Positions 48,758-59,540 are shown, counted from the first letter of the stretch. The stretch is 64,000 bases of DNA from Nocardioides jejuensis (GCF_004337475.1 NZ_SJZJ01000004.1:62001-126000), one strand, 5' to 3'. Translations and numbers: made by a program. The notes: generated from the sequence alone by a model not told the origin.

Positions 48758-48817
48758 TTTCCCGACACACCTATGGACTTGCGTCTCATCCTGCGCTAAC
48801 GCTCCTAACCTCAGAGC

Positions 48818-49642
48818 GTGGACGTCACCTCTCTGATCTTTGTGGCCCTGGCCGTGGCCTGGGCCGTCTACCTCGTGCCCAAGGCGCTGCAGCACACCGA
48901 CGAGGCCTCGGTGAGCCACTCCGTCGAGCGCTTCTCGTCCGCGCTGCGTGTCATCGCCCGCCGCGAGGAGGTCGCGACCGCTGCTCCGGCCGAGGTGGCT
49001 CCCGTCGCGACGGCGCCGCAGCGCCGCCCCTCCGCCACCCAGATCCGGGCCCGCCGTGAGGCTGCTCGCGTCGCTGCGCAGCGACGCCGTCGGGTCCTGG
49101 GCACGCTGCTCGTCCTCAACGTCCTCGTCGCGGCCCCGGCCGCGTTCGGGCTGATCGGCTGGTCGTGGCAGGCCGTTCCGGCGACCCTGCTCGTGGCCTG
49201 GCTGGTCACCTGCCGCCTGATGGTCCGCTCGGAGCAGGCTGCCAAGGCCGACGTCTGGGCGCCGACCCGCGTCCGGATGCCGCGTCGCACGGAGGAGTCC
49301 CCGGTCGCTGCTTCCCCGGCCGACCAGGAGTCCGACGTCCCCGCGGAGACCCTCGTCGAGCGCAACGACCAGGGCTTCGACGAGGTCGGTTCCGACGCCG
49401 ACACCACGACGATCGCCGCGGTCAAGGAGGAGCTCTGGAACCCCGTTCCGATCACCCTCCCGACGTACGTCACGAAGGACGCGGCCACGCGCCGCACCGT
49501 CCGCACGATCGACCTCTCCTCGCCCGGCGTGACGACGTCCGGTCGCACCGAGGAGGACGCCGCGATCGCGCGCGAGGCCGACGAGGCAGCCCGCGCGTCG
49601 AAGCTCGCCGCGATCGCGCGGTCCATCCGCAAGAGCTCCTGA
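48818..49642 (+). CDS. Divisome membrane protein, SepX/GlpR-like
   Basis: 274 residues from GTG. One N-terminal helix (TSLIFVALAVAWAVYLVPKA) is followed by a basic region, two close hydrophobic helices (VLGTLLVLNVLVAAPAAFGLIGW, then VPATLLVAWLVTCRLMV) and a long disordered cytoplasmic tail ending in WNPVPITLPTYVTK and a helix. The place after UGPase-moeA-rimJ is where the gephyrin-like receptor GlpR of Corynebacterium and SepX of Streptomyces lie. WNPVPVTLPTYVxK near the C-end is the conserved part of that family. Function is inferred from this match. Confidence 0.8.
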   Translation: MDVTSLIFVALAVAWAVYLVPKALQHTDEASVSHSVERFSSALRVIARREEVATAAPAEVAPVATAPQRRPSATQIRARREAARVAAQRRRRVLGTLLVLNVLVAAPAAFGLIGWSWQAVPATLLVAWLVTCRLMVRSEQAAKADVWAPTRVRMPRRTEESPVAASPADQESDVPAETLVERNDQGFDEVGSDADTTTIAAVKEELWNPVPITLPTYVTKDAATRRTVRTIDLSSPGVTTSGRTEEDAAIAREADEAARASKLAAIARSIRKSS

Positions 49643-49671
49643 TCCGGCCCCTCGCGGACCGGCACCCGATT

Positions 49672-49700
49672 TTCGACGTTCACGCTCCGGGTGCTATGTT
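49672..49700 (+). promoter_or_regulatory. Promoter of tRNA-Ala
   Basis: TTCGAC (49672-49677) and TATGTT (49695-49700), 17 nt apart, with a tRNA starting 34 nt downstream. Confidence 0.55.
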
Positions 49701-49733
49701 TTCGCACGCAACACGCGCAAGCGTGAAGCGGCT

Positions 49734-49809
49734 GGGGGTATGGCGCAGCTGGTAGCGCGCCTCGTTCGCATCGAGGAGGCCAGGGGTTCGAGTCCCCTTA
49801 CCTCCACCA
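49734..49809 (+). tRNA. tRNA-Ala (CGC anticodon)
   Basis: Acceptor GGGGGTA pairs with TACCTCC (one G-T), D arm GCGC...GCGC, anticodon stem CCTCG/CGAGG with loop TTCGCAT, and T arm AGGGG-TTCGAGT-CCCCT. The anticodon CGC reads GCG (Ala). CCA is encoded at the end. Confidence 0.96.
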
Positions 49810-49813
49810 GCAA

Positions 49814-49847
49814 CAGAAGGCCCGGTCCACCTGGACCGGGCCTTCTG
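49814..49847 (+). terminator. Terminator after tRNA-Ala
   Basis: A 16-bp perfect inverted repeat, CAGAAGGCCCGGTCCA (49814-49829) and TGGACCGGGCCTTCTG (49832-49847), followed by CTTTCTCC. It can also stop the convergent lipoprotein gene. Confidence 0.85.
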
Positions 49848-49867
49848 CTTTCTCCTCGTACGCCGCG

Positions 49868-51259
49868 TCAGTTGCTGCCCGGCAGGTCCGTCAGCTCATC
49901 CAGCGGGACCCCCTCGTAGGTCTTCGGCTGGCCGTTGCCGCCCTCGCGCCCGGCGGGCTCGTCCATGCGGGTGGCGGTGAGGTCGCGGGGCACCATCCGG
50001 AACCCCTGCCAGTGCAGCTCCATCGGGGACTGGTCCTCATCACGCGGCACGTGGTGGAAGCCGACCGCGACCCACGACACCGGGTCCGTCAGCGGCGCGA
50101 GGTCGGCAGCGACGTAGTCGGGTACGCCGTCGCCGCAGGTCTCGTCGTTGCCGGTGGCGAAGACCTGGCAGGCGTCGTAGTTGGTGAACGCGACGTCGTA
50201 GCCGTGCCGGGCGCCGTGCTCGGTGTCCTCGCTGAACTCGAACGGGTCCGTCGCGCCGAGGTCGATCTCGTAGGAGATCGGGTGGCCGTCGGCGTTCTTC
50301 GTGCCGGGGGCGACGACGCGCCACCAGCGGCGGCTCGCACGCTCGGCCTCGGTCGCGTGGCCGAGGCGCCTCAGCGCACCGTCCATGAGCGGCGATTGCT
50401 TGCCCTGCTGGCCGGTCGGGGCGGCGTCGTACTGCTCGACGGCCAGGGGGCCGGTGCCGAGGGCCCAGTGGATCCGCCAGACCGCGTTGTGGGAGTGCGA
50501 GGCGGCGTGGTCGTGGTCGCCCGAGCCCACGGCCGAGCCGCGCGCGGAGTCGCCGGTGTAGTCGACGGGGGAGAGGTCGCCTGTCGCGCCGAGGTCCGGC
50601 GTGATCGAGCCGTCGGCGCCGAACGTGTAGCGGGTGACGTACTCGTACCAACCCACCTTGGAGACGGTCGACAGGGTCCACTGGTCCTTGCGGGCGGCGG
50701 TGACCGCGCCGTTGGCTGCCGATCGGTAGGCGAGGCCGGCGTCCGTGACCTCGCTGCAGAGCACCTTGCGCGTGGGGATGTCGCCGAACGTCGAGCCGTC
50801 ACCGATCGTGGGCACCGCCAGGCCGACCAGTTCGCCGGCACACTCCTTGGAGCTCAGGTCCTGCATCTTGGTGCCGCCGAAGCCGGCGCTGGTGATGTCC
50901 TCGGTGAGACGGGTGCCGGTGTCGTAGGGGACCTCGAGCTGCGCGAGCGAGATCTCGTGGGCAATTGGCAGGGCCTTCGCGCCGGGCGCCGTGAGGTCGA
51001 CGTTCGTCAGCACCATGCCGCGCTTGGCGTCGACGTGCAGGCACATCGTCCAGGCCGCGCCGCTGGAGAGGGTCCGGGTCAGCCCGACTGCCCGCTCGCC
51101 GCAGTGCGCCTTCGCGTCGACGGCCGTGCCGGCACCGCCGAGCGACCCGGCTGCGGCGGTCGCTCCTCCGTCGGGTGAGCCACTCGCCTCACCGCCGCAG
51201 GCCGAGAGCGACAGCGGGATGCCGAGGAGGGCGACGGAAGCCAGGGCGAGGCGACGCAT
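49868..51259 (-). CDS. Copper amine oxidase-like lipoprotein
   Basis: 463 residues with a lipobox (LSAC, Cys21). The core KVGWYEYVTRYTFGADGSI, then HSHNAVWRIHW and GFHHVPRDED, fits the copper amine oxidase catalytic domain: Tyr205 at the place of the TPQ-forming Tyr, His255/His257 fifty residues later, and His402/403 as the third copper ligand. The Asn before the Tyr is replaced by Trp204, and the catalytic Asp appears to be replaced by Thr124. At 463 residues it is shorter than most enzymes of the family (about 640). So it may bind copper without oxidising amines. Confidence 0.72.
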   Translation of the reverse strand: MRRLALASVALLGIPLSLSACGGEASGSPDGGATAAAGSLGGAGTAVDAKAHCGERAVGLTRTLSSGAAWTMCLHVDAKRGMVLTNVDLTAPGAKALPIAHEISLAQLEVPYDTGTRLTEDITSAGFGGTKMQDLSSKECAGELVGLAVPTIGDGSTFGDIPTRKVLCSEVTDAGLAYRSAANGAVTAARKDQWTLSTVSKVGWYEYVTRYTFGADGSITPDLGATGDLSPVDYTGDSARGSAVGSGDHDHAASHSHNAVWRIHWALGTGPLAVEQYDAAPTGQQGKQSPLMDGALRRLGHATEAERASRRWWRVVAPGTKNADGHPISYEIDLGATDPFEFSEDTEHGARHGYDVAFTNYDACQVFATGNDETCGDGVPDYVAADLAPLTDPVSWVAVGFHHVPRDEDQSPMELHWQGFRMVPRDLTATRMDEPAGREGGNGQPKTYEGVPLDELTDLPGSN

Positions 51260-51289
51260 GGGGTGACCTTAGGGGAGGACGGCGTGACA

Positions 51290-51321
51290 GGGGCCGCACC
51301 CACTCACGTGGATGCGGCCCC
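51290..51321 (-). terminator. Terminator after the secreted protein gene
   Basis: GGGGCCGCA (51290-51298) pairs perfectly with TGCGGCCCC (51313-51321). It lies just after the stop of the minus-strand gene ending at 51334. Confidence 0.75.
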
Positions 51322-51333
51322 TCCCGGAACGGA

Positions 51334-52908
51334 TCAGCGAACGATCGTGCCCACGCACTTCGTGCTGACGGCGGAGTTGCCCAGGCCGATGCTCGGGCCA
51401 CCCGCGGCACGGTTGACCGCGACGTTGAACGCCGACAGGTCGATGCCGCTGACCCGGCGTACGCCCGTGCGGGAGACGCAGGTCGTGGTCCGCTGGCTGT
51501 TGACCTGGATCGACACGTACTTCGTCACGGCCGCGAGGAACGGGTCGAGCGCCTTGCGGAGCGGGATCGTGAGCGCGCCCGTCTTGAGGTCGGAGATGGC
51601 CAGGCCGTAGAGGTTGGCTCCGGCATCGCCGATCAGCAGGTCCCGGAGCGGGTAGACCGCCTTGTTCGCGAGCGGGACGAGCACCGTGTTGACCAGACCG
51701 TTGAGGGTCTTGCACAGCGCAGGCCCGGCGGTCCCGGTCGGCAGGCACGTCGCCGGTCGTGCGGTCGTGCCGCCGAGGTTGACGTTCCAGGCCGAGGTGG
51801 CAGTGCCGAGGGGCGACTTCAGCTGGGTGATGAAGTCGACGGTGACCGAGCTCAGCGCGGCCTGCACCTCACCGACCGCGATCGTGACGACCTCGTTGAT
51901 CAGGTCGTGGATCGTCTCGGCGATCATCGGGTAGATCTCGTCGTCGATGATCTCGGTGTTCGGGTTCTGGTTGTTGAGTCCGTTGGGGTCGCCCGGGCGG
52001 ACCGTCTCGCCCGGCAGCAGAGGACCATCGACCACCTGCTGGCCGTGCATGGCCTGATCCAGGTGCAGGGTTGCCTTGCCCTTCGAGAAGTCGATCGTCA
52101 GGACGTGGTTCTTCGTCGTGATCGGCTTCGCGAGGAGGCGCTTGAAGATGGTGTCCTGCATGCGCGAGTGCACGCGTGCGGTGAGCGTGGCCCCGGCCGG
52201 CAGCTTCGAGGTCAGGGACGTCAGGGAGAGCGCCTTGTTGATGGTGCTCTCGGTGAGGGTGTCGAACGTGCCCACCGCGTCGTAGAGCTGCGCGGCGGCG
52301 TCGTCGATGGCCGGCGAGTGCAGGTCGAGGTCGGCCTGGCCCACCTTGTAGCGGCCAGGTCCGCCCACCCCGTCGGGATCGAGCATCCGGCCGCCACGGG
52401 CGGTGATCTCGGATCCGCCGACCCCGAGGCGGAGCTCGGCCTGGTCGACGAGGGCGCCGGTCAGGTCGGCACCGCTCTGGCGCATCGCGCCGAGGAGGTC
52501 GATCGTGATCGGCTGGACGCCGCCGTCCGGGCTGGTGAAGGTGATGGCGCCGGTGCTGCCCAGGACGCCCGAGATCGCGGATGCGTCCAGAGCGCTCGTG
52601 GTCGTGGAGCGCGATGCCAGCAGGTCGACGTCGCCGCGGACCAGGCCGGCGTACGGGAAAGCGGTGAACTGGCCGCTCTGGTTCGGACCCGGGTCGGTGC
52701 TCCAGGTCGCGGAGGAGCCGGCCACCGACTGGCCGCCACCGGCGAGGAAGCTCGCCGAGGCCTGTGCGGTGCTGCCCACCACCACGGTGTCGGCACCGGC
52801 CGGGATGGACTGTGCCACCAGCGTGAGGCCGGTGACGGCGCAGACCGCGAGTGCGCGCCGCGCAAGGTTGCTGCCCTGAGAACTGCCCCATTCAGCTCGA
52901 CGGAACAT
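51334..52908 (-). CDS. Large secreted protein, choice-of-anchor-like
   Basis: 524 residues with a signal peptide (about 1-39, LAVCAVTGLTLVAQSIPAGA). The mature part is beta-rich with repeated DLL/ALT segments, a helical segment around residue 330 (EIYPMIAETIHDLINEVV), and four cysteines in two pairs near the end. It resembles actinobacterial choice-of-anchor G surface proteins in size and composition, but I cannot confirm the family. A longer start at 52983 lacks a signal peptide and is rejected. Confidence 0.6.
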   Translation of the reverse strand: MFRRAEWGSSQGSNLARRALAVCAVTGLTLVAQSIPAGADTVVVGSTAQASASFLAGGGQSVAGSSATWSTDPGPNQSGQFTAFPYAGLVRGDVDLLASRSTTTSALDASAISGVLGSTGAITFTSPDGGVQPITIDLLGAMRQSGADLTGALVDQAELRLGVGGSEITARGGRMLDPDGVGGPGRYKVGQADLDLHSPAIDDAAAQLYDAVGTFDTLTESTINKALSLTSLTSKLPAGATLTARVHSRMQDTIFKRLLAKPITTKNHVLTIDFSKGKATLHLDQAMHGQQVVDGPLLPGETVRPGDPNGLNNQNPNTEIIDDEIYPMIAETIHDLINEVVTIAVGEVQAALSSVTVDFITQLKSPLGTATSAWNVNLGGTTARPATCLPTGTAGPALCKTLNGLVNTVLVPLANKAVYPLRDLLIGDAGANLYGLAISDLKTGALTIPLRKALDPFLAAVTKYVSIQVNSQRTTTCVSRTGVRRVSGIDLSAFNVAVNRAAGGPSIGLGNSAVSTKCVGTIVR

Positions 52909-53073
52909 CAGCTCTACCTTTCCTCGATTCACGGATGAGAAAAGGACGCATTCGGTCAGATTGGGTGACCCGAATTCCCCCACGTCCAGGGAAACTCAAT
53001 CGACGGTCTGGACCGCATGTCAATGAAAAAGAAAAAGGACTTTTCTTTCCGGATTCGCGCCTCGCAGAAGGGA

Positions 53074-53092
53074 TTCTTCTGCTATCCAAGGC
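53074..53092 (-). terminator. Small hairpin in an AT-richer gap
   Basis: GCAGAAG (53074-53080) pairs with CTTCTGC (53086-53092). It lies after the stop of the minus-strand gene ending at 53098, and a T-rich stretch follows on that strand at 53050-53020. The 52909-53097 gap is visibly lower in GC than the rest and holds no gene. Confidence 0.45.
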
Positions 53093-53097
53093 CGTTT

Positions 53098-53787
53098 TCA
53101 GGCGTCGCTGGTGGGCGGGAATTCCCCGGTCAGCTCCGAGATCAGGTCGCTCTGCTGGATCTCCTGCTCGAGCGCGCCGCTCAGGTCGGCGGCGATGGTG
53201 CCGGGCTCGGCCGAGGGCTGCGGCGCGACGGAGGTCCACGCAGACTCGACGGCCTTGAGGACGTCGATCGTGCGCGCGCCGAGGACGGCCGGCTTGGAGA
53301 GCTCGCGCTTGACGTACTTCGCGACGAACCGCTGCAGCTCGGTGTCCACGCCGACGACCCGGTTGAGCAGCGTCGCCCGCAGACCCTCGGCCCGCAGCTT
53401 CACGCGGACCTGGTTCGGCAGCGGGGGAGCGACGTCGATGAAGATCTTGAGCTCCTCCATCGCCAGTGCGGTGAGGATCAGGGGGACCTCGAGCTCGGCA
53501 TGGAAGCGGTGCCGGTCCAGCTGGAGGTGGACCTCGAAGGTGAGCTCCACGGGGAGCGTCACGCGGTAGGCGATCGCGTCTCCGGCGATCGGCCGCGCCG
53601 TGGCAGCACCGATGTGCCCCTTGGCGGTGACCTTGGCGAGCTTGCCGGGGCCGACTCCGAGCGGCCCGACGTCGATCGGCTGGCCCGCGAGGGTGTTCAC
53701 ACCGGCGAGGATCCGCTCCTCGGTGACGGCGAGCGCGAAGAAGCGCCGGCCGAACTCCTCGTAGGGAAACTGCTCTGCGTGCTCCAT
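53098..53787 (-). CDS. Conserved hypothetical protein, function unknown
   Basis: 229 residues, soluble, with no signal peptide. It starts MEHAEQFPYEEFGRRFFALA and has a beta-rich middle (GDAIAYRVTLPVELTFEVHLQLDRHRF) and a helical C-terminus rich in Gln and Glu. I recognise no family. It is 16 nt after the pmt gene on the same strand, so the two are probably cotranscribed. Confidence 0.65.
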   Translation of the reverse strand: MEHAEQFPYEEFGRRFFALAVTEERILAGVNTLAGQPIDVGPLGVGPGKLAKVTAKGHIGAATARPIAGDAIAYRVTLPVELTFEVHLQLDRHRFHAELEVPLILTALAMEELKIFIDVAPPLPNQVRVKLRAEGLRATLLNRVVGVDTELQRFVAKYVKRELSKPAVLGARTIDVLKAVESAWTSVAPQPSAEPGTIAADLSGALEQEIQQSDLISELTGEFPPTSDA

Positions 53788-53803
53788 GGGCTGACCTTAG
53801 AGG

Positions 53804-55450
53804 TCAGATCCACCGGGTGAACCACATTCGCGCCTGCCACTCCCGGAGAGTGAGCAGATCGCCGGTCCAGATCGGCCAGAACCAGGCGAAGCCGGCGATC
53901 ACCAGCACGAGGAACGTGCCGCCCACGATCGTCCCCGTCGTACGCCGCCGCGAGGGGCCGCGGTCGGGTCCGATCAGCTGCCCCAGCAGCAGCACGAGGG
54001 ACAGGACGAGGAAGGGGGTGAACGCCGACGCGTAGAAGCTGAAGATGGGGCGCGCGTCGTTGAGCTGCCACGGCAGCCACGTCGAGGCGACACCGATCAC
54101 GGCGATGCCGTGGCGCCAGTCGCGCCGCCCGATCCACAGCACGACCGAGGCGATCAGGGCGGCGGCTCCCGCCCACCACAGGAGCGGGTTGCCGAGGATC
54201 AGCACCTCGCGGATGCAGTGGCTGTCGGCCGCCGCGTCGCAGCCGTCAGTGCCGGGCTTGATGTCGTTGGTGACAGAGGCCGAGACCGGTCGGCTCAGCA
54301 GGATCCAGCCGCCGGGATCGGAGGCGTACGTGTGCGTGCTGCAGTTCAGGAACGTCGTGTGGAAGCGGTAGACGTCCTGGTGGTAGAGCCACAGGGAGTG
54401 CAGCGACTGGGTGACCTCTCCCAGGCCCGATGCGTCCTTCGCCTTCGCGGTCGACCACACGCGGCTGTCGTCGTACTTCACGTCCTTGAGCTCGGACTTG
54501 TCACCCTCGTCCGTGCAGGTGCCGTCCCAGCTCACGTAGCGGTGGTACTGCGTCGCGGAGAGGTTCTCCTCGTAGGTGTGCGCGTGCACGAGCCAGCCGG
54601 TCCAGCTGGCGACGTAGACGACCAGAGCGACACCGACGAGGTGCACGAAAGCGCCGATCCCGTCGAGGAACGCCGACTTCAGCAGGGCCATCCGTGTGCC
54701 CGTGGCGCGCCGTGCCCCGGCCGACCACACCCAGACCAGCAGGCCGAACGCCGCGAGCGGCCAGATCGCCGTCCACTTCGTGCCGCACGCCAGGCCGAAG
54801 CTGACGCCGGCGGCAAGCAGCCACGGGCGGAACAGCAGGCGCTTCTGCCCGTTCGTCATCAGCCGCGACCGCATCCACTGCCGGTCCGCGACGACGCAGT
54901 GCACCGCGAGCAGCAGGAAGAAGGCCAGGAAGATGTCGAGCAGGGCGAGCCGTGAGAGCACCAGCTGCATGCCGTCGAAGCAGAGCAGCAGGCCCGCGAG
55001 GAGGCCGAGCATCGTCGAGCCGGTCACCCTGCGCGCCAGCCGGACCATCACGAGCACCATCAGCGAGCCGATCACGGCCGATGCCACGCGCCAGCCGAAC
55101 GGATCCATGCCGAATGCCTTCTCGCCCAGCGCGATCAGCCACTTGCCGACGTCCGGGTGCACCACCATCTCGGGACCGCTCGAGAACTGGTCCATCGTGT
55201 GGCCGGCGAGGATCTTCGCGTCCGCGCCGTCGGCGTAGTTGCGGGCGTAGCCGAAGTGGAGCATCGACCAGGCGTCCTTGGCGTAGTACGTCTCGTCGAA
55301 GGCGAACTCGCGGGGCGTGCCCAGGTGCCACAACCGCAGGAACAGGGCCAGCGCGAAGACGCCGAGGCTCGCTGCCCAGCCGGCCAGCCGCCCTTCGCTG
55401 TGCTGCGCATGGCGGCCGCGCTCGGCGGCGGAGGGGTACGGCGTGGGCAC
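53804..55450 (-). CDS. Protein O-mannosyltransferase (Pmt)
   Basis: 548 residues from GTG, with about ten membrane helices. [15 protein letters not shown] (about 49-63) carries the acidic Asp-Glu pair of the GT39/PMT fold, and a large extracytoplasmic loop lies in the middle. The enzyme moves mannose from polyprenyl phosphate onto exported proteins. It is divergent from rsmI by 75 nt, the same arrangement as Rv1002c-Rv1003 in M. tuberculosis. Confidence 0.93.
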   Translation of the reverse strand: MPTPYPSAAERGRHAQHSEGRLAGWAASLGVFALALFLRLWHLGTPREFAFDETYYAKDAWSMLHFGYARNYADGADAKILAGHTMDQFSSGPEMVVHPDVGKWLIALGEKAFGMDPFGWRVASAVIGSLMVLVMVRLARRVTGSTMLGLLAGLLLCFDGMQLVLSRLALLDIFLAFFLLLAVHCVVADRQWMRSRLMTNGQKRLLFRPWLLAAGVSFGLACGTKWTAIWPLAAFGLLVWVWSAGARRATGTRMALLKSAFLDGIGAFVHLVGVALVVYVASWTGWLVHAHTYEENLSATQYHRYVSWDGTCTDEGDKSELKDVKYDDSRVWSTAKAKDASGLGEVTQSLHSLWLYHQDVYRFHTTFLNCSTHTYASDPGGWILLSRPVSASVTNDIKPGTDGCDAAADSHCIREVLILGNPLLWWAGAAALIASVVLWIGRRDWRHGIAVIGVASTWLPWQLNDARPIFSFYASAFTPFLVLSLVLLLGQLIGPDRGPSRRRTTGTIVGGTFLVLVIAGFAWFWPIWTGDLLTLREWQARMWFTRWI

Positions 55451-55525
55451 GCCGCAACCTTACGGACGAACGGTCACCTGGCGCGCGCCGAGCCGTGTGT
55501 CGCCCGCGGCTGGAATGATCGGCCC

Positions 55526-56362
55526 ATGACTTCCGGCACCCTCGTCCTGGCCGCGACACCCATCGGCCGGGTGGAGGACGCACCGCCGCGCCTTGCGACC
55601 GAGCTGGCGGGCGCTGACGTGATCGCAGCCGAGGACACCCGGCGACTGCGCCGCCTGCTCACCGACCTTGGCGTCGAGACCAACGCGCGCGTCCTGTCGT
55701 ACTTCGAGGGCAACGAGTCCGGCCGTACGCCGCAGCTGCTGGAGCTGCTCCTGGAGGGCAACCGGATCCTGCTCGTGACCGACGCCGGCATGCCGTCCGT
55801 CTCCGATCCCGGCTACCGGCTGGTGGCCGCGGCCGTCGAGCACGACGTGCACGTCACCGCGGTGCCCGGGCCGTCGGCCGTGCTGACCGCGCTCGCGGTC
55901 TCCGGCCTCCCGGTCGACCGGTTCTGCTTCGAGGGCTTCCTCCCGCGCAAGGCGGGCGAGCGGTCGCGCCGACTCGCCTCGCTCGCGGCCGAGGAGCGGA
56001 CGATGGTCTTCTTCGAGGCGCCCCACCGGACCGGCGCCGTGCTCGCCGCGCTGGCCGAGGCCTTCGGGGGCGACCGGCCGGCGGCAGTCTGCCGGGAGCT
56101 GACCAAGACCTATGAAGAGGTGATCCGCGGCCCGCTCGCCGACCTGGTGACGTGGGCCGAGGGGGAGGTGCGCGGTGAGATCACCCTGGTCGTCCAGGGA
56201 GTCTCGGGTGGCGCGACCGTGGAGGCCGACCCGGCCGTCTGGCGGGCCCTGGTCGCCGAGATCGAGGCCGAGGGCGTGACCCGCAAGGACGCCATCCTCG
56301 AGGTCGCCCGCCGTGCCGGCGTACCCAAGCGTGAGGTGTACGACGCGGTCCACCGCGGTTGA
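55526..56362 (+). CDS. rsmI: 16S rRNA (cytidine1402-2-O)-methyltransferase
   Basis: 278 residues. [17 protein letters not shown] opens it, then [38 protein letters not shown] and [12 protein letters not shown], all markers of RsmI. It methylates the ribose of C1402 in the decoding site, where RsmH methylates the base. The start is the ATG at 55526. It is followed after 24 nt by a hydrolase gene. Confidence 0.95.
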   Translation: MTSGTLVLAATPIGRVEDAPPRLATELAGADVIAAEDTRRLRRLLTDLGVETNARVLSYFEGNESGRTPQLLELLLEGNRILLVTDAGMPSVSDPGYRLVAAAVEHDVHVTAVPGPSAVLTALAVSGLPVDRFCFEGFLPRKAGERSRRLASLAAEERTMVFFEAPHRTGAVLAALAEAFGGDRPAAVCRELTKTYEEVIRGPLADLVTWAEGEVRGEITLVVQGVSGGATVEADPAVWRALVAEIEAEGVTRKDAILEVARRAGVPKREVYDAVHRG

Positions 56363-56386
56363 TCCGGGGCGGCTAGCGTGGGCTCC

Positions 56387-57220
56387 ATGACCGAGCGGCT
56401 CACCCAGTTCACCAACGACGGCCTCACCTTCGACGTCATCGACTCCGGTCCGCTGGACGGCGAGCCGATCGTGCTGCTGCACGGCTTCCCCGAGCGCGGC
56501 AACTCCTGGAACGCCGTGGCCGCGATCCTCAACGACGCCGGCTACCGGACGTACGCGCCGGACCAGCGCGGCCTCTCGCGGGGCGCCCGGCCCACGAGCC
56601 GCCGCGCCTACACGATGCGGAAGGTGGCGGGTGATGCCCGCGCCCTGATCGACGCCGTCGGCGGATCGGCGCACCTCGTCGGCCACGACTGGGGCGCCGC
56701 GGCCGCGTGGGCGACGACGCAGTACCACCCGGAGGCCGTGCGCACGCTGACGGCGGTGTCGGTGCCGCACCTCGGCGCGATGACGAAGGCAATGCTGACG
56801 TCGCGCCAGGGCCTGAAGTCCTGGTACATGGGTGCCTTCCAGGCGCCGTGGCTGCCCGAGCGCCTGGTCAACACGGCGCCGTTCGTGAAGTGGATCCGTG
56901 CCGGTGGCATGAGCGACGAGCAGTACGCGCGCTTCCGCTCGGAGGTGGTCGAGGACGGCGCACTCCGGACCGCGCTCAACTGGTACCGCCAGCTGCCGTT
57001 CAACGACCCGCGCGACGCCTCGATCCCGGTCGCGACCCCGACGACGTTCGTCTGGTCCGACGCGGACCTGTACGTCGGCCGGTACGCCGCGGAGCTCTGC
57101 GAGCGCTACGTGACCGGCCCGTTCCACTTCGTCGAGCTGCCCGGCGTCTCGCACTGGATCCCGACGGAGGCTCCGGAGGCGCTGGCCGCCGCGATCCTGG
57201 AGCGTGTCCGCGGTGAGTGA
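56387..57220 (+). CDS. Alpha/beta hydrolase, epoxide hydrolase-like
   Basis: 277 residues from ATG at 56387. HGFPERGNSW is the oxyanion-hole motif, GHDWGA carries an Asp nucleophile (about 97), SDADLYVG the acid, and GVSHWIPTEAPE the base His. The Asp nucleophile places it with epoxide hydrolases and haloalkane dehalogenases, not esterases. Its gene sits where metG is often found between rsmI and tatD in other actinobacteria. It overlaps tatD by 8 nt. Confidence 0.85.
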   Translation: MTERLTQFTNDGLTFDVIDSGPLDGEPIVLLHGFPERGNSWNAVAAILNDAGYRTYAPDQRGLSRGARPTSRRAYTMRKVAGDARALIDAVGGSAHLVGHDWGAAAAWATTQYHPEAVRTLTAVSVPHLGAMTKAMLTSRQGLKSWYMGAFQAPWLPERLVNTAPFVKWIRAGGMSDEQYARFRSEVVEDGALRTALNWYRQLPFNDPRDASIPVATPTTFVWSDADLYVGRYAAELCERYVTGPFHFVELPGVSHWIPTEAPEALAAAILERVRGE

Positions 57221-58103
57221 CCAGCCGCTCCGCACGCGCGCCGACACCGAGGAGAAGACCGGGCAGAAGCGCAACCGCGAGCGCCCGCCGGCTCCCGAGC
57301 CGCTGCCGCATGCGGTCGTCGACAACCACTGTCACCTCGACATCGCCGACGGTGATGCCTGGACGTCGCCCGCGGACGCGCTCGACGCCGCGGAGGCCGT
57401 CGGGGTGGGGCGCATCGTGCAGGTCGGTGTCGACCTCGCGGGCTCGACGTGGTCGGCGGAGCTCGCAGCCCGCCATGACCGCGTCCTCGCGGCGGTCGCT
57501 CTCCACCCCAACGAGGCGCCGCGGCTGGCCGCGGCCGGCACGCTCGAGGAGCACCTCGCCGGGATCGAGGCGCTCGCGGCCGACAACGAGCGGGTGCGCT
57601 GCGTCGGCGAGACCGGCCTGGACTTCTTCCGTACGTCGGAGGACGGCCTCGCTGCGCAGGAGGAGTCGTTCCGCCGGCACATCGACATCGCCAAGCGCCA
57701 CGGCAAGGCGCTGATGATCCACGACCGTGAGGCGCACGACGCCGTCCTGCGGGTCCTCGACAGCGAGGGTGCGCCGGAGCGCTGGGTCATGCACTGCTTC
57801 TCGGGGGATGCGGACTTCGCCCGCGCGTGCCTCGATCGGGGTGCCCACCTCTCCTTCGCCGGCACCGTGACCTTCAAGAACGCCGAGGGCCTGCGCGATG
57901 CCCTCCGGGTCACTCCGCGTGATCGGATCCTGGTCGAGACAGACGCCCCGTTCCTGACCCCGACACCGTTCCGCGGCCGCCCCAACGCGTCGTACCTGAT
58001 CCCGCTGACGATGCGGGTGATGGCCGAGGCGCGTGGCGACGACCTGGGCGAGCTGTGTGCCGCCGTCGACGCCAACACCGGGGTCGTCTACGGCTCCTGG
58101 TGA
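57213..58103 (+). CDS. tatD: TatD family metal-dependent hydrolase
   Basis: 296 residues from GTG at 57213. Metal ligands can be seen in VDNHCHLDI, CVGETGLDF, MIHDREAHD, VMHCFSGD and LVETDAPFLTP. TatD enzymes are 3-prime to 5-prime DNases that act in repair. An N-terminal basic extension of about 35 residues (RADTEEKTGQKRNRERPPAP) is unusual for the family. It precedes rpfB by 273 nt. Confidence 0.92.
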   Translation: MSDQPLRTRADTEEKTGQKRNRERPPAPEPLPHAVVDNHCHLDIADGDAWTSPADALDAAEAVGVGRIVQVGVDLAGSTWSAELAARHDRVLAAVALHPNEAPRLAAAGTLEEHLAGIEALAADNERVRCVGETGLDFFRTSEDGLAAQEESFRRHIDIAKRHGKALMIHDREAHDAVLRVLDSEGAPERWVMHCFSGDADFARACLDRGAHLSFAGTVTFKNAEGLRDALRVTPRDRILVETDAPFLTPTPFRGRPNASYLIPLTMRVMAEARGDDLGELCAAVDANTGVVYGSW

Positions 58104-58163
58104 GCGTGTCGAGGGTGACCTGCGACAGGTTTTCTCGCGGCGCCGCGGGGCGGGTGTGACGTA

Positions 58164-59492
<1,329 letters not shown>

Positions 59493-59510
59493 TCCCGGCG
59501 CCTGATCCCC

Positions 59511-59527
59511 GTGCCCCGCACGGGCAC
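59511..59527 (+). terminator. Small hairpin between rpfB and ksgA
   Basis: GTGCCC (59511-59516) pairs with GGGCAC (59522-59527). It has no T-tract and may only reduce read-through between rpfB and ksgA. Confidence 0.35.
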
Positions 59528-59540
59528 TAGGCTCTACCGC

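Noticed and set aside
50176..50187. FTNYDAC in the lipoprotein read as the TPQ motif
   Set aside because: It lies after the HxH pair, while in copper amine oxidases the TPQ Tyr comes about 50 residues before it; WYEY at residues 204-207 fits that order.
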